Of a DNA stretch of 64,000 nucleotides, positions 41,841-50,677 are shown one piece after another (the first letter of the stretch is position 1; the number at the start of each line of letters is the position of its first letter). Below the pieces are notes generated by a model that saw only the letters and a list, made by a program, of their open reading frames with translations, was not told the origin of the DNA and made no database searches. The translations under genes and the position numbers were made by a program. This DNA is from Streptomyces hygroscopicus (GTDB lineage Bacteria; Actinomycetota; Actinomycetes; Streptomycetales; Streptomycetaceae), in assembly GCA_002021875.1 (NCBI GenBank), contig CP018627.1:6820001-6884000 (forward strand), in the 5' to 3' direction.

Positions 41841-41932
41841 GACCAGCCCGAACATCCCGACAACCCCGACCAGCCCGAACATCCCGACAACCCCGACCAG
41901 CCCGAACATCCCGGCAACCCCGACCACCCCAC
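41841..41932. repeat. 27-bp tandem repeat, about 3.4 copies
   Basis: Three full units starting GACCAGCCCGAACATCCCG at 41841, 41868 and 41895, and a partial fourth, are nearly identical (one A/G change in copy three). The period is a multiple of three, so all frames through it stay open, but no gene start supports coding. Confidence 0.8.
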
Positions 41933-41972
41933 CGGGTCCGTCGTACCAGCGGCGGACCCCCTCGCCCCCTCC

Positions 41973-41990
41973 CTACTGCGTTCTCAGTAG
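41973..41990. promoter_or_regulatory. small inverted repeat upstream of the MMPL gene
   Basis: CTACTG-CGTTCT-CAGTAG is a perfect 6-bp inverted repeat about 92 bases before the MMPL start, at a position suitable for an operator. Confidence 0.35.
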
Positions 41991-42081
41991 TGCGAACTGT
42001 CGGCAGGCGCACGACGACAGGACGGCCCGCTCCCAGAGAGCCTGGGCGGACAGTCGGCACCAGATGTGGAGACCTCCTGCC

Positions 42082-44343
42082 GTGGCTACTTTCCTTTACC
42101 GAGTGGGCCGTCTGGCCTTCCGGCGACGCTGGTACGTCGCCCTGGTCTGGGCGGCCGTCCTGGCGGCCGTCGGACTGGGCGCCCTCAAGGCGCCGGGAGC
42201 CTCCGACGACGGGTTCTCCATGCCGGGCATCGAGTCCCAGAAGGCGTTCGACCTGATGGAACAGCGCTTCCCCGGAGCCACCGCCGACGGCGCGACCGCC
42301 CGGGTCGTCTTCGTCGCGCCGGGCGGTGAGAAGGTCACCGCCACCGAGAACAAGCGGGCCGTCGAGAAGGCCGTGGCCGACCTGGCCGACGGCACACAGG
42401 TCGCGAGCGCTGTCGACCCGTTCCAGGCGAAGGCCGTCAGCAAGGACGGCACGACGGCGTACGCGACCGTCACCTACAAGGTCGCCGCCAACGACCTCAC
42501 CGACGCCGCCAAGACCCAGCTCGAGCGGGCCATCCACACGGCCCAGGAGTCCGGGCTGACCGTCGAGGCGGGCGGAAACGCGATGGACCAGGGCGGTGGG
42601 CCCGGTGGTGTGGCCGAGGTGGTCGGGGTCGCGATAGCCGCCGTCGTGCTGCTGGTCACCTTCGGTTCGCTGGTCGCCGCCGGGCTGCCGCTGCTGACCG
42701 CCCTCATCGGCGTCGGCGTGAGCATGGCCACCATCCTGGCCCTGTCCGACGCGCTGGGCCTGTCCACGACGACCGGCACCCTGGCGATGATGCTGGGCCT
42801 CGCGGTCGGCATCGACTACGCCCTGTTCGTCGTCTCCCGCTACCGCGAGGAGCGCGCCAAGGGCCGTGCGCCGCAGGAGGCGGTCGGCATGGCGGTCGGC
42901 ACGGCCGGTTCCGCGGTCGTGTTCGCCGGGCTCACCGTCGTCATCGCGCTGGCCGGACTCTCGGTGGTCGGCATCCCGATGCTCACGAAGATGGGTCTGG
43001 CCGCGGCGGGCGCGGTCATCGTCGCCGTACTGGTCGCGCTGACGCTGGTTCCGGCGTTCCTCGGCTTCTGGCCGAATGCCGTGCTCCGGCGGCGGGCCCG
43101 TAAGAGCGGACGGATCGAGGAGGAGGGCACCCGGAACAACGGGGGCAGCCGCTGGGCGCGGTTCGTGCTGCGGCGTCCGCTGCCCGTGCTGCTGCTCGGC
43201 GTGGTGGGCCTCGGAGCACTCGCGGTGCCGATGACGGACCTGCAGCTCGGCATGCCCGGGGACGAGGCCAAGCCGACCTCCACCACCGAGCGCCGGGCCT
43301 ACGACGCGCTCGCCGAGGGCTTCGGGCCGGGCTTCAACGGGCCGCTGAGCGTCGTCGTGGACGCGAAGGGCGCCGCCGACCCGAAGGGCGCCGCCGAGAT
43401 GGTCGCGAAGGAGATCGGCGGCACCGAGGGTGTCCTGTCCGTCTCCCCGGCCCGCTTCAACGAGGCCGGTGACACGGCCGTCGTCCAGGTCGTGCCGTCC
43501 ACGGCGCCGACCGACGAGAAGACCAAGAACCTGGTCACGACCATTCGGGGCGAGCGGCCCGGAGTCGAGTCCGAGACCGGGGCGACCTTCGAGGTCACCG
43601 GCACCACCGCGCTGAACATCGACATCTCCGACAAGGTGCAGTCCGCGCTGATCCCCTACCTGGTCGTCGTGGTGGGCCTCGCGATCGTGCTCCTGCTGGT
43701 GGTCTTCCGGTCCCTGCTCGTCCCGCTGAAGGCGGCCCTCGGCTTCCTGTTGTCGGTGCTGGCCTCCCTCGGCGTGGTCGTCCTCGTCTTCCAGCAGGGT
43801 CACGGCGCCGAACTGCTGGGCGTGGAACAGACCGGCCCGATCATGAGCCTGATGCCGATCTTCCTGGTGGGCATCGTCTTCGGCCTGGCCATGGACTACG
43901 AGGTGTTCCTCGTCTCGCGGATGCGGGAGGCGTACGTCCACGGCGAGGGACCCGGCCAGGCGATCACATCCGGCTTCCGGCACAGCGCGCGCGTGGTGGT
44001 GGCCGCCGCGCTGATCATGATCGCGGTGTTCGCCGGGTTCGTCAGCGAAAGCGACTCCATGATCAAGATGATCGGGTTCGGACTCGCCTCCGCCGTCCTG
44101 TTCGACGCCTTCGTCGTACGGATGGCGATCGTGCCCGCCGTGCTCGCTCTGCTCGGCAACAGGGCCTGGTGGCTGCCGAAGTGGCTGGACCGGCTGCTGC
44201 CCAACGTCGACGTGGAGGGCGAGGCGCTCAGCCGCCGACGGGAAGCGGACCAGGGAGCGGACCAGGGAGCAGACCCGGGAGCAGACCCGGGAGCGGACCC
44301 GGAACCGGCCGGGGCTTCCGGCCGGGAAGTGGCCCGCATCTGA
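42082..44343 (+). CDS. MMPL/RND-family membrane transporter
   Basis: This 753-residue protein has the MMPL plan: TM1, a large extracytoplasmic loop, five TM helices, a second loop and further TM helices. Each half has the conserved proton-relay-like motif, IDYALFVVSRYREE and MDYEVFLVSRMREA. It probably exports lipids or hydrophobic compounds using the proton gradient. GTG at 42082 (VATFLYRVGRL) fits family N-termini; an ATG 18 bases upstream is also possible. The C-terminal tail has a repeated DQGADQGADPGADPGAD motif. The two-component genes that follow probably regulate it. Confidence 0.93.
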   Translation: MATFLYRVGRLAFRRRWYVALVWAAVLAAVGLGALKAPGASDDGFSMPGIESQKAFDLMEQRFPGATADGATARVVFVAPGGEKVTATENKRAVEKAVADLADGTQVASAVDPFQAKAVSKDGTTAYATVTYKVAANDLTDAAKTQLERAIHTAQESGLTVEAGGNAMDQGGGPGGVAEVVGVAIAAVVLLVTFGSLVAAGLPLLTALIGVGVSMATILALSDALGLSTTTGTLAMMLGLAVGIDYALFVVSRYREERAKGRAPQEAVGMAVGTAGSAVVFAGLTVVIALAGLSVVGIPMLTKMGLAAAGAVIVAVLVALTLVPAFLGFWPNAVLRRRARKSGRIEEEGTRNNGGSRWARFVLRRPLPVLLLGVVGLGALAVPMTDLQLGMPGDEAKPTSTTERRAYDALAEGFGPGFNGPLSVVVDAKGAADPKGAAEMVAKEIGGTEGVLSVSPARFNEAGDTAVVQVVPSTAPTDEKTKNLVTTIRGERPGVESETGATFEVTGTTALNIDISDKVQSALIPYLVVVVGLAIVLLLVVFRSLLVPLKAALGFLLSVLASLGVVVLVFQQGHGAELLGVEQTGPIMSLMPIFLVGIVFGLAMDYEVFLVSRMREAYVHGEGPGQAITSGFRHSARVVVAAALIMIAVFAGFVSESDSMIKMIGFGLASAVLFDAFVVRMAIVPAVLALLGNRAWWLPKWLDRLLPNVDVEGEALSRRREADQGADQGADPGADPGADPEPAGASGREVARI

Positions 44344-44469
44344 CGGCGACCGCCCGACCCACCCCCACCGGGACCACCCGTGGCGAACGCCATGGGCGGT
44401 CCCGGCAGCCGTTCGCGCGGGGAGCGGGGAACGGTCACGATGGCCCCAGAGCAACGACCGGAGAGCCCG

Positions 44470-45807
44470 ATGAGCACCAGCCTTGAGCGTTACACGGACC
44501 GTTTCGAGCAGTACGCCGACCGCTACCCCCGCATCGTCGACGTGGTGCTCGTCCTGGCACTGATGGGCTGCGCGACCCTCGGCAGCAATCTCACCCTGCC
44601 CGGCGCCGACCCACCCGACCAGGACGGGACCGCGATCGTCCTCATGGGCGTGTCCTGCCTCGCCCTGCTGAAGTACCGCACCCACCCGCGCACCGCCGTC
44701 GTCGTGACCGCGGTCTGCACCGTGATCGCGATCTCGCTGGGGTATCTGCTCACCCCCCTGCTGCTGGGACCCGTCATGGCGGCGCTCTACTGGCTGGCCA
44801 CGCTCACCGACCGCAAGACCACACGCGTCTTCGGCGTCACCACCATGGCGGCGCTGATGGTCGCGGCGGCGATCTCCGACTCTATGGACCGCGTCTCCCT
44901 GGTGCTCAGGACGGTCGGCCCCTTCTTCTGGCTGCTGCTGCCGCTCGCCGCCGGCAACATGACCCGGCTGCGGCGCGCCTACCTGGCATCGGTGCAGGCC
45001 CGCGCCGAACACGCCGAGCGCACCCGGGAGGAAGAGGCACGGTTGCGCGTCACCGAAGAGCGCATGCGCATCGCCCGCGAGCTGCACGACGTCGTGGCCC
45101 ACCACATGGCCCTGGCCAACGCGCAGGCCGGTACGGCCGCCCACCTCGCGCTCAGCAACCCGCAGCAGACGAAGAAGATCCTCACCGACCTGACCGGCAC
45201 CACCTCCTCCGCACTGCGCGAGCTGAAGGCCACGCTGGGACTGCTGCGCCAGAACGACGACCCGGCCGCCGCCTCGCTGGAGCCGTCCCCCGGCCTCGCC
45301 CGCCTGCCCGAACTGGTCTCGGCGTGTGCGTCCGTGGGGCTCACCGTCACGGTCACCACGGCAGGGGAGCCCCGCCCGCTCTCCCCCGGGGTGGACCTGA
45401 CCGCGTTCCGGATCGTGCAGGAGGCGCTCACCAACGTCACCAAGCACGCCGCCGCGGACGCCGCACACGTACGCATCGCCTACGCCGGATCACGTCTGCT
45501 GATCACGGTCAGCAACGACGGTCCGGGCACCACGGACACCACAGACACCACGGGCACCATGGGCCGCACTGATGCCGCCGAGGCCGTGCCGAGCCGGGGC
45601 TTCGGCGTCATGGGCATGCGCGAACGCGCCCACACCATCGGCGGCGAACTCCGTGCGGGACCCCGCCCGGAAGGCGGCTTCGAGGTCACCACCGCGCTGC
45701 CGCTCCAGCCCTCGGCACCCCAGGCGGCACCCCACGCGGCACCCGAGACGGCCCCCCAGGCGGCCGTAGCCGCCACCGATGTTCCAGCAGGAGGAGAAGA
45801 GTCATGA
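44470..45807 (+). CDS. NarL-type sensor histidine kinase
   Basis: This 445-residue kinase has four to five N-terminal TM helices, a short coiled coil and a HisKA_3 domain with phospho-acceptor H206 in RIARELHDVVAHHM, then an HATPase domain (EALTNVTKHAAADAAHV, FGVMGMRERAHTIGGEL). The ATP-lid region carries a Thr/Asp repeat (TTDTTDTTGTMG) encoded by a short tandem repeat, and the C-terminus is Ala/Pro-rich. ATG at 44470 follows GGAGAG. The response regulator gene overlaps its stop codon. Confidence 0.92.
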   Translation: MSTSLERYTDRFEQYADRYPRIVDVVLVLALMGCATLGSNLTLPGADPPDQDGTAIVLMGVSCLALLKYRTHPRTAVVVTAVCTVIAISLGYLLTPLLLGPVMAALYWLATLTDRKTTRVFGVTTMAALMVAAAISDSMDRVSLVLRTVGPFFWLLLPLAAGNMTRLRRAYLASVQARAEHAERTREEEARLRVTEERMRIARELHDVVAHHMALANAQAGTAAHLALSNPQQTKKILTDLTGTTSSALRELKATLGLLRQNDDPAAASLEPSPGLARLPELVSACASVGLTVTVTTAGEPRPLSPGVDLTAFRIVQEALTNVTKHAAADAAHVRIAYAGSRLLITVSNDGPGTTDTTDTTGTMGRTDAAEAVPSRGFGVMGMRERAHTIGGELRAGPRPEGGFEVTTALPLQPSAPQAAPHAAPETAPQAAVAATDVPAGGEES

Positions 45808-46484
45808 CCATCAGGGTGCTGCTCGCCGACGACCAGGCCCTGCTGCGGGCCACCTTCCGGATCCTGATCGACTCCTGCGAGGACATGACGGTGGTCGGCG
45901 AGGCATCGGACGGCGCGGAGGCGCTGGAACTGACCCGCGACCACCACCCCGACATCGTCCTCATGGACATCCGGATGCCGGGCACGGACGGTCTCGCCGC
46001 CACCTCCGCGATCTGCGCCGACCCGGAGCTGGCCGCCACCCGCGTCCTCATCCTGACGACGTTCGAGACCGAGGACTACGTCGCCCAGGCGCTGCGCGCC
46101 GGTGCCAGCGGCTTCCTCGGCAAGGACGTCACCGCGGACACTCTGCTGGCCGGCCTGCGCACGGTGGCCTCCGGTGAGGCGCTGCTGTCACCCGCCGCGA
46201 CCCGCACCCTCATCACGAACTTCCTCATGTCCCCCGCCCCCGACGCCCACCTCGCGCCCCCGGAGCGCCTGTCGGAGCTCACCGGCCGTGAGCGCGAGGT
46301 GATGGGCCTGGCCGCCGAGGGCAGGTCCAACACCGAGATCGCCGAGATCCTCACGCTCAGCCCGCTGACCGTGCGCACCCACATCCACCGCGCGATGACG
46401 AAGCTGGGCGCCCGCGACCGCGCCCAACTGGTCGTCATCGCCTACCAGACGGGCCTGGCGCAGGCGGCTCCGCCCGCACCGTGA
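45804..46484 (+). CDS. NarL/LuxR-type response regulator
   Basis: This 226-residue regulator has a receiver domain with phospho-acceptor D55 (VLMDIRMPGTDG) and a LuxR-type HTH (LTGREREVMGLAAEGRSNTE, PLTVRTHIHRAMTKLGARDR). GGAGGAG precedes the ATG, which overlaps the kinase stop. The kinase/regulator pair follows the MMPL gene in the same direction and probably controls its expression. Confidence 0.94.
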   Translation: MTIRVLLADDQALLRATFRILIDSCEDMTVVGEASDGAEALELTRDHHPDIVLMDIRMPGTDGLAATSAICADPELAATRVLILTTFETEDYVAQALRAGASGFLGKDVTADTLLAGLRTVASGEALLSPAATRTLITNFLMSPAPDAHLAPPERLSELTGREREVMGLAAEGRSNTEIAEILTLSPLTVRTHIHRAMTKLGARDRAQLVVIAYQTGLAQAAPPAP

Positions 46485-46495
46485 CCGCCGAGGCC

Positions 46496-46551
46496 GGTGT
46501 CGCGGTGTCACGGTGTCACGGTGTCGCGGTGTCACGGTGTCGCGGTGTCAC
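46496..46551. repeat. 8-bp tandem repeat, seven copies
   Basis: Seven exact-length copies of GGTGTC(A/G)C run without interruption from 12 bases after the response regulator stop to just before the PhzF-like gene's stop at 46575. The A/G variants alternate irregularly. Confidence 0.9.
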
Positions 46552-46574
46552 GCGTTGATGATTCGCACCGCTCC

Positions 46575-47486
46575 TCACCCGCTCCGCGGGATCCGGACGG
46601 CCTGCCCGCTGACGCGTACCCGGGGCTCGTCGGGCGTGACGTCGAGCAGGAGATCACTGGGCCGACCCATGTCCTCGCCCTGGCGGATACGGACCCGGGT
46701 CGGGCCGTCGACCAGGCCGAGTGCCCGCAGATAGCCGCCGAAGGCGGCGGCCGCGGCGCCGGTGGCCGGGTCCTCGACCACCCCGCCGACCGGGAACGGA
46801 TCGCGGGCGTGGAAGACGAAGCCATTGGTAAAGGCGCCCGCGGCGTCATCAGCCACCTCGCGCCACACCAGATGCACCGTCGTCCAGCCGCGCCGCCGCA
46901 TCACCCCCTCGAGCGCGTCGTAGTCGTAGTCGAGGTCCGCCAGCCGCTCGCGGGTGGCGGCGGCGAGGACGAGGTGGTCGTTGCCCGCGAAGGCGACATG
47001 CGGGGGCAGGGCCGGGTCCAGGTCGTCCGCGGACCAGCGCAGCGCCGCCAGCGTCGGCTCGACCTCCGCGCCCGGGTCGGCGGGGCGCGACCGCGTGGGA
47101 ACGCTGGTGAGCGTGGCGCGGGACGGGCCGTCGCCGTCGGCCGTGGTCTCGACGCGGATCTCGCCCGAGGCGGTGTCGAAGACCAGCTCACCGGGGCCGT
47201 CGCGGTCGGCGAGGGCGACGGCCGTGGCGATGGTGGCGTGTCCGCAGAAGGCGACCTCGGCGAGCGGGCTGAAGTACCGCAGCCGGTAGCGGCGCGCGGC
47301 CTCGTCCCGCTCGGTGATGAACGCGGTCTCCGAGTAGCCGACCCGTGCGGCGACGGCGGTCATGGCCGCGTCGTCGTCCGCGAGGGCCGCGGCGTCAAGG
47401 ACCACACCGGCGGGGTTGCCGCCGTCGGGGTAGGTGGTGAAGGCGGAGTAGTGCAGAACGTCGATGTCCGTCGTGGGTGCGGTCAT
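46575..47486 (-). CDS. PhzF-family isomerase-like protein
   Basis: This 303-residue protein has the PhzF/DAP-epimerase-like double fold with TYPDGGNPAGVV, the conserved acid E53 in GYSETAFI, the FCGHATIATAVAL motif, and VVEDPATGAAAAAFGGYL. Stand-alone PhzF relatives are common in bacteria that make no phenazine and mostly have no known substrate. The ATG at 47486 was taken over one nine bases upstream. It diverges from a LysR-type gene that probably regulates it. Confidence 0.9.
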   Translation of the reverse strand: MTAPTTDIDVLHYSAFTTYPDGGNPAGVVLDAAALADDDAAMTAVAARVGYSETAFITERDEAARRYRLRYFSPLAEVAFCGHATIATAVALADRDGPGELVFDTASGEIRVETTADGDGPSRATLTSVPTRSRPADPGAEVEPTLAALRWSADDLDPALPPHVAFAGNDHLVLAAATRERLADLDYDYDALEGVMRRRGWTTVHLVWREVADDAAGAFTNGFVFHARDPFPVGGVVEDPATGAAAAAFGGYLRALGLVDGPTRVRIRQGEDMGRPSDLLLDVTPDEPRVRVSGQAVRIPRSG

Positions 47487-47593
47487 GCCGTCCACGGTTC
47501 CACCGCGACCGGTATCGCGTCCAACGATTCCTTTCGCTGGAGGCGATCGAGAAACCCGATGGAGCCGGGTGGGGGCTGCCTATCCTGACCGTC

Positions 47594-48493
47594 GTGGACA
47601 CACGACTCCTGAGGACGTTCGCGGCGCTGGCGAGAACCGGCAGTTTCACCGCGACCGCCGCCGATCTCCATCTCGCCCAGTCCACCGTCACCGTCCAGAT
47701 ACGCACCCTGGAACGTGAGCTGGGCACCCGCCTCTTCGACCGGCTGCCGTCAGGCACCCTGCCGACCAGCGCCGGTCGACGGCTGCTGAAGGAGGCCGAG
47801 GAGGTCCTGGACGCCGAGGCCCGGCTGCGCGCGGTGGCGGCGGCCGGAAACGGCGACGGCGCGGACGGCTCGGTGCAGGGTCCCGTCGCCCTCGGCGCGG
47901 GCGAGTCCCTGTGCGCCTCGCACCTCCCCCGCGTGATCGCCTCGCTGCGCCGCACCCACCCCGGTATCGACCTCCACCTCCACCCCGCGGGCACCACGGC
48001 GGCCGTCGAGGGGCTGCGTACGGGACGGCTCGACCTCGCCCTCCTCCTCGAACAGGACGTGCCCGACGCCGACCTGGTCGCCCGCCCCATCGCCCGCGAA
48101 CCCCTCGTCTACCTCGCCGCCCCCGGCCACCCGCTGGCCGGACGCGAGGCGGACTGGGACGAACTGGCCGCGCAGAGCTTCTTCGTCCACGAACAGGGCT
48201 GCTCCTACAGCGACCACCTGGTCCGCACCCTCCTCACCCTCCCCGGCCCGCCACCCCGCCTCACCCGCTTCGGCAGCATCGAGGCCGCCCGGTCCTGCGT
48301 CGCCGCCGGGCTCGGCCTGACGCTGCTGCCCCGCGCCACGGTGGAACGCCAGCTCACCGACGGCCAACTCGCCGAAGTCCACGGCCCACCCATCCCCCCG
48401 GTCCCCGTGCACCTCACCCAGCACCGCCGCCGCTGGACCAGCCCGGCGGCGCGGGCGGTGGCGGACGAGCTGACGCGGTTGCTTCCGGCGTGA
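47594..48493 (+). CDS. LysR-family transcriptional regulator
   Basis: This 299-residue protein has an N-terminal winged HTH (LLRTFAALARTGSFTATAAD, STVTVQIRTLERELGTRLFD) and a C-terminal LysR substrate-binding domain. GTG at 47594. It is divergent from the PhzF-like gene with about 107 bases between the starts, the usual layout for LysR proteins and their target. Confidence 0.93.
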   Translation: MDTRLLRTFAALARTGSFTATAADLHLAQSTVTVQIRTLERELGTRLFDRLPSGTLPTSAGRRLLKEAEEVLDAEARLRAVAAAGNGDGADGSVQGPVALGAGESLCASHLPRVIASLRRTHPGIDLHLHPAGTTAAVEGLRTGRLDLALLLEQDVPDADLVARPIAREPLVYLAAPGHPLAGREADWDELAAQSFFVHEQGCSYSDHLVRTLLTLPGPPPRLTRFGSIEAARSCVAAGLGLTLLPRATVERQLTDGQLAEVHGPPIPPVPVHLTQHRRRWTSPAARAVADELTRLLPA

Positions 48494-48509
48494 CCTATGG
48501 CTGCGTGGG

Positions 48510-48941
48510 TCAGACGAGCGTGACGCCGTCGTGGGCGCGGACCGCCGGTGGGGCGGTGGCGTCGAGGGCGTCCAGGATGCGCACGGCATACGCCTCGTCG
48601 GCGAGGTCGGGGACCTCGGCGCGGGTGGCCCAGCGCCAGGCGCGGGTGCGGGGGCCCGTGACGGGGGTGCCGTCGAGGGCCTCGCAGCGGAAGACGAGGG
48701 AGACGGTGAGGTCGTTCATGTCCTTGTAGACCCCGGTGAGCGCGGCCGGGAGCGCGATCTTGACGCCCGTCTCCTCGAGGATTTCGCGCTGCAGGGCGTC
48801 GGGGACGGTGGCGTCGGGGTCGAGCGCACCGCCCGGCGGCTCCCAGGTGCTGCCGTCGCGCCGTTTGATCAGCAGCGCTCGGCCGCGCTCGTCCACGATG
48901 ACTCCGGCGACGCTGACGCGGTGCGGGCGGTCAGGGGTCAC
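48510..48941 (-). CDS. NUDIX hydrolase
   Basis: This 143-residue protein has the Nudix box from GGALDPDATV through QREILEETGV, with the expected glutamates (REILEETG). GTG at 48941 has GAGGAAC just upstream; longer in-frame versions lack support. Its substrate is unknown. It lies downstream of a hairpin-rich repeat element that separates it from the flotillin gene on the same strand, and converges on the LysR gene. Confidence 0.88.
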   Translation of the reverse strand: MTPDRPHRVSVAGVIVDERGRALLIKRRDGSTWEPPGGALDPDATVPDALQREILEETGVKIALPAALTGVYKDMNDLTVSLVFRCEALDGTPVTGPRTRAWRWATRAEVPDLADEAYAVRILDALDATAPPAVRAHDGVTLV

Positions 48942-48986
48942 GTTCCTCGGCCCTCTCGGCTGGCTGGGTTTCTCACGGTAGCAACG

Positions 48987-49130
48987 GCCGGACGGGCTGA
49001 ATGCAGCCCGTCCGGCGATTGAGGACACGCCCGAAGGGCGTCCGGGGTCAAGGGGCGGAGTCCCACCACGCGGCGGAGCCGCATATCGATGCCGCGGGAA
49101 GGGGCGGGGAGCAGCCCGCCGCAGGCGTCA
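48987..49130. repeat. dispersed Streptomyces-type intergenic repeat with two hairpins
   Basis: This element carries a 13-bp perfect stem (GCCGGACGGGCTG, loop AATG, 48987-49016) and a second hairpin, ACGCCC-GAA-GGGCGT (49027-49041), followed by CGGCGGAGCCGCATATCGAT and a GGGAAGGGGCGGGG stretch. I recognise this combination as a recurring noncoding element in Streptomyces genomes, often placed after genes. It probably acts as a terminator between the flotillin and NUDIX genes. Confidence 0.65.
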
Positions 49131-49148
49131 CGACCCGCCGGACACCCC

Positions 49149-50297
49149 CTAACGGACCTCGACCGCGCCGTCGTCCGCCCCGCCCTGTCGCTTGGGCTTC
49201 GGCTCGTCCTGCGGACCCGGCGTGCCCATGTTGCGGCGCACCGCGTCCAGGATGGTCAGCCCCTGGCCGACCAGGCCCGCCGCGATCTCGCCCAGTCCGT
49301 CGGCCCCGTTGAGGACGTTGACGTTCGCCCCGGACAGCCCGGAGGCGGCCTCCTTGACGATCTGCGGGAGTTGGTCGATCAGCATGCGGTCGAGCGCCAC
49401 CCGGCCGTGCGAGGCCGCCGCCTCGGCCTGGATCTTCATCCGCTCCGCCTCGGCCAGCGCCACCACCCGGATCCGCTCGGCCTCCGCCTCCGCCGGTTTC
49501 ACGATCTCGGCCACGAGCTGCTGCTGCCGCAGATCCGCCGCCCGCTGGGCCAACTCGGTCCGCGCGGCCAGCACTTCCCGCTGGGCATGCGCCTCCGCCA
49601 GCGGCCCCGCCTGGGCGGCCTCGGCCTGGGCGCGGTCCACCTCGGCGGTGTACCGGGCCTGGACCACCGCCGTCTGCCGCGCGTACTCGGCCTGGTTGCG
49701 CGCCGCCTCCTGCTCCGCCTCGGCCGATGCCTGGCTGGCCTGTGCCTGGGCGATCTGGGCCTGCCGCTGGATGGCGGCCTTGTGCGGGGCGGACATCGCG
49801 TCGATATAGCCGGTGTCGCCGTCGTCGATCGACTGGATCTGCAACGAGTCCACGATCAGACCGATCTTCGCCATCTCCGCCTTGGAGGTGTCCAGCACCT
49901 CGGTGGCCAGCTTCTGCCGCTCGGTGATGATCTCCTCGACCGTCATCGAGCCGATGATGGACCGCAGATGGCCCGCGAAGATCCGGCCCGTCAGCACCGC
50001 CATCTGCTCCTGGTCGGAGAGGAACCGCTGCCCCGCGTTGACGATGGACTCGGTGTCATTGCCCACCTTGAACGCGATCACCGAGCGCACCGTCAGCGTG
50101 ATGCCCTGCCGGCTGACGCACTTCTCCTCGACCTCCGCCTCACACATCGCCAGTGTCAGGAAGCGGACCTTACGGAAGACCGGAAGCACGAACTTGCCGT
50201 GCCCGGTCACCACGCGAAACGGCGCACCCCCCTGCCCACGCCTGCCCCCCGAGATCAGCATCGCCTGGTCGGGTGCGGGCACGCGGTAACCGAACAT
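49149..50297 (-). CDS. SPFH/flotillin-family protein
   Basis: This 382-residue protein has an N-terminal SPFH/band 7 domain (LSDQEQMAVLTGRIFAGHL, SIIGSMTVEEIITERQ, IGLIVDSLQIQSID) and a long Ala/Glu/Arg-rich coiled coil (QASQASAEAEQEAARNQAEY) as in flotillins. Such proteins organise membrane microdomains. ATG at 50297 follows GGAGACGA. It is the downstream partner of an NfeD-like gene 11 bases away, the classic NfeD-flotillin pairing. Confidence 0.93.
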   Translation of the reverse strand: MFGYRVPAPDQAMLISGGRRGQGGAPFRVVTGHGKFVLPVFRKVRFLTLAMCEAEVEEKCVSRQGITLTVRSVIAFKVGNDTESIVNAGQRFLSDQEQMAVLTGRIFAGHLRSIIGSMTVEEIITERQKLATEVLDTSKAEMAKIGLIVDSLQIQSIDDGDTGYIDAMSAPHKAAIQRQAQIAQAQASQASAEAEQEAARNQAEYARQTAVVQARYTAEVDRAQAEAAQAGPLAEAHAQREVLAARTELAQRAADLRQQQLVAEIVKPAEAEAERIRVVALAEAERMKIQAEAAASHGRVALDRMLIDQLPQIVKEAASGLSGANVNVLNGADGLGEIAAGLVGQGLTILDAVRRNMGTPGPQDEPKPKRQGGADDGAVEVR

Positions 50298-50308
50298 CCT
50301 TCGTCTCC

Positions 50309-50560
50309 TCAGCCGGCGCCGCCGGCCAGGCCGGACGACGCGTTCAATGGATCGGTCCACTCGATGACGTCGACCTGGCGGGAGCCACGGAAGTCGATCA
50401 CGAGGACGGACGCGCCTTGGGGCAACGGGTCGGCAGACCAGGCGAGGAACGTCTCCGAACCGCCTCTGACCCGCACCAGGACCTCACCGGGACCACCGGC
50501 CCCCCGGGTGCCGAGTACCAGCACCCCGGTGCAACCGATCACAGGATCATCCGGTGTCAT
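50309..50560 (-). CDS. NfeD-like OB-fold small protein
   Basis: This 83-residue protein has the beta-barrel signature of the soluble NfeD domain: GCTGVLVLGTRGAGGPGEVL, VRVRGGSETFLAWS and QGASVLVIDFRGSRQVDVI. No TM helix is present. It is placed directly before the flotillin gene, with which NfeD-domain proteins are almost always paired. ATG at 50560; the longer frame upstream is not supported. Confidence 0.82.
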   Translation of the reverse strand: MTPDDPVIGCTGVLVLGTRGAGGPGEVLVRVRGGSETFLAWSADPLPQGASVLVIDFRGSRQVDVIEWTDPLNASSGLAGGAG

Positions 50561-50677
50561 ACGGCGGCCGCCCCCAGTCGTTCCGCTGCTGAAACCCGAC
50601 GTTAGACCGTTTTTCCGGCGCCGGATACGGTTGTGCGCAGCGAGGACCGGATGAACCGCCACCCGCGCGGATGGCCG

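Larger units (their letters stand above)
41553..42081. other. 529-bp noncoding stretch upstream of the MMPL gene
   Basis: No gene is supported here. It contains an AT-rich island bounded by GGGTACCCC motifs (41600-41671), a 27-bp tandem repeat (41841-41932) and an inverted repeat CTACTG/CAGTAG (41973-41990). Open frames through it in several phases are caused by the repeat composition. Confidence 0.6.

Noticed and set aside
41841..41932. Possible CRISPR-like repeat array
   Set aside because: The repeats are contiguous with no unique spacers and no cas genes are present. They are a simple tandem repeat.
41656..45468. 1270-codon leftward open frame opposite the MMPL and kinase genes
   Set aside because: High GC keeps the antisense frame open. 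The product is low-complexity and the forward frames encode a complete transporter and kinase.
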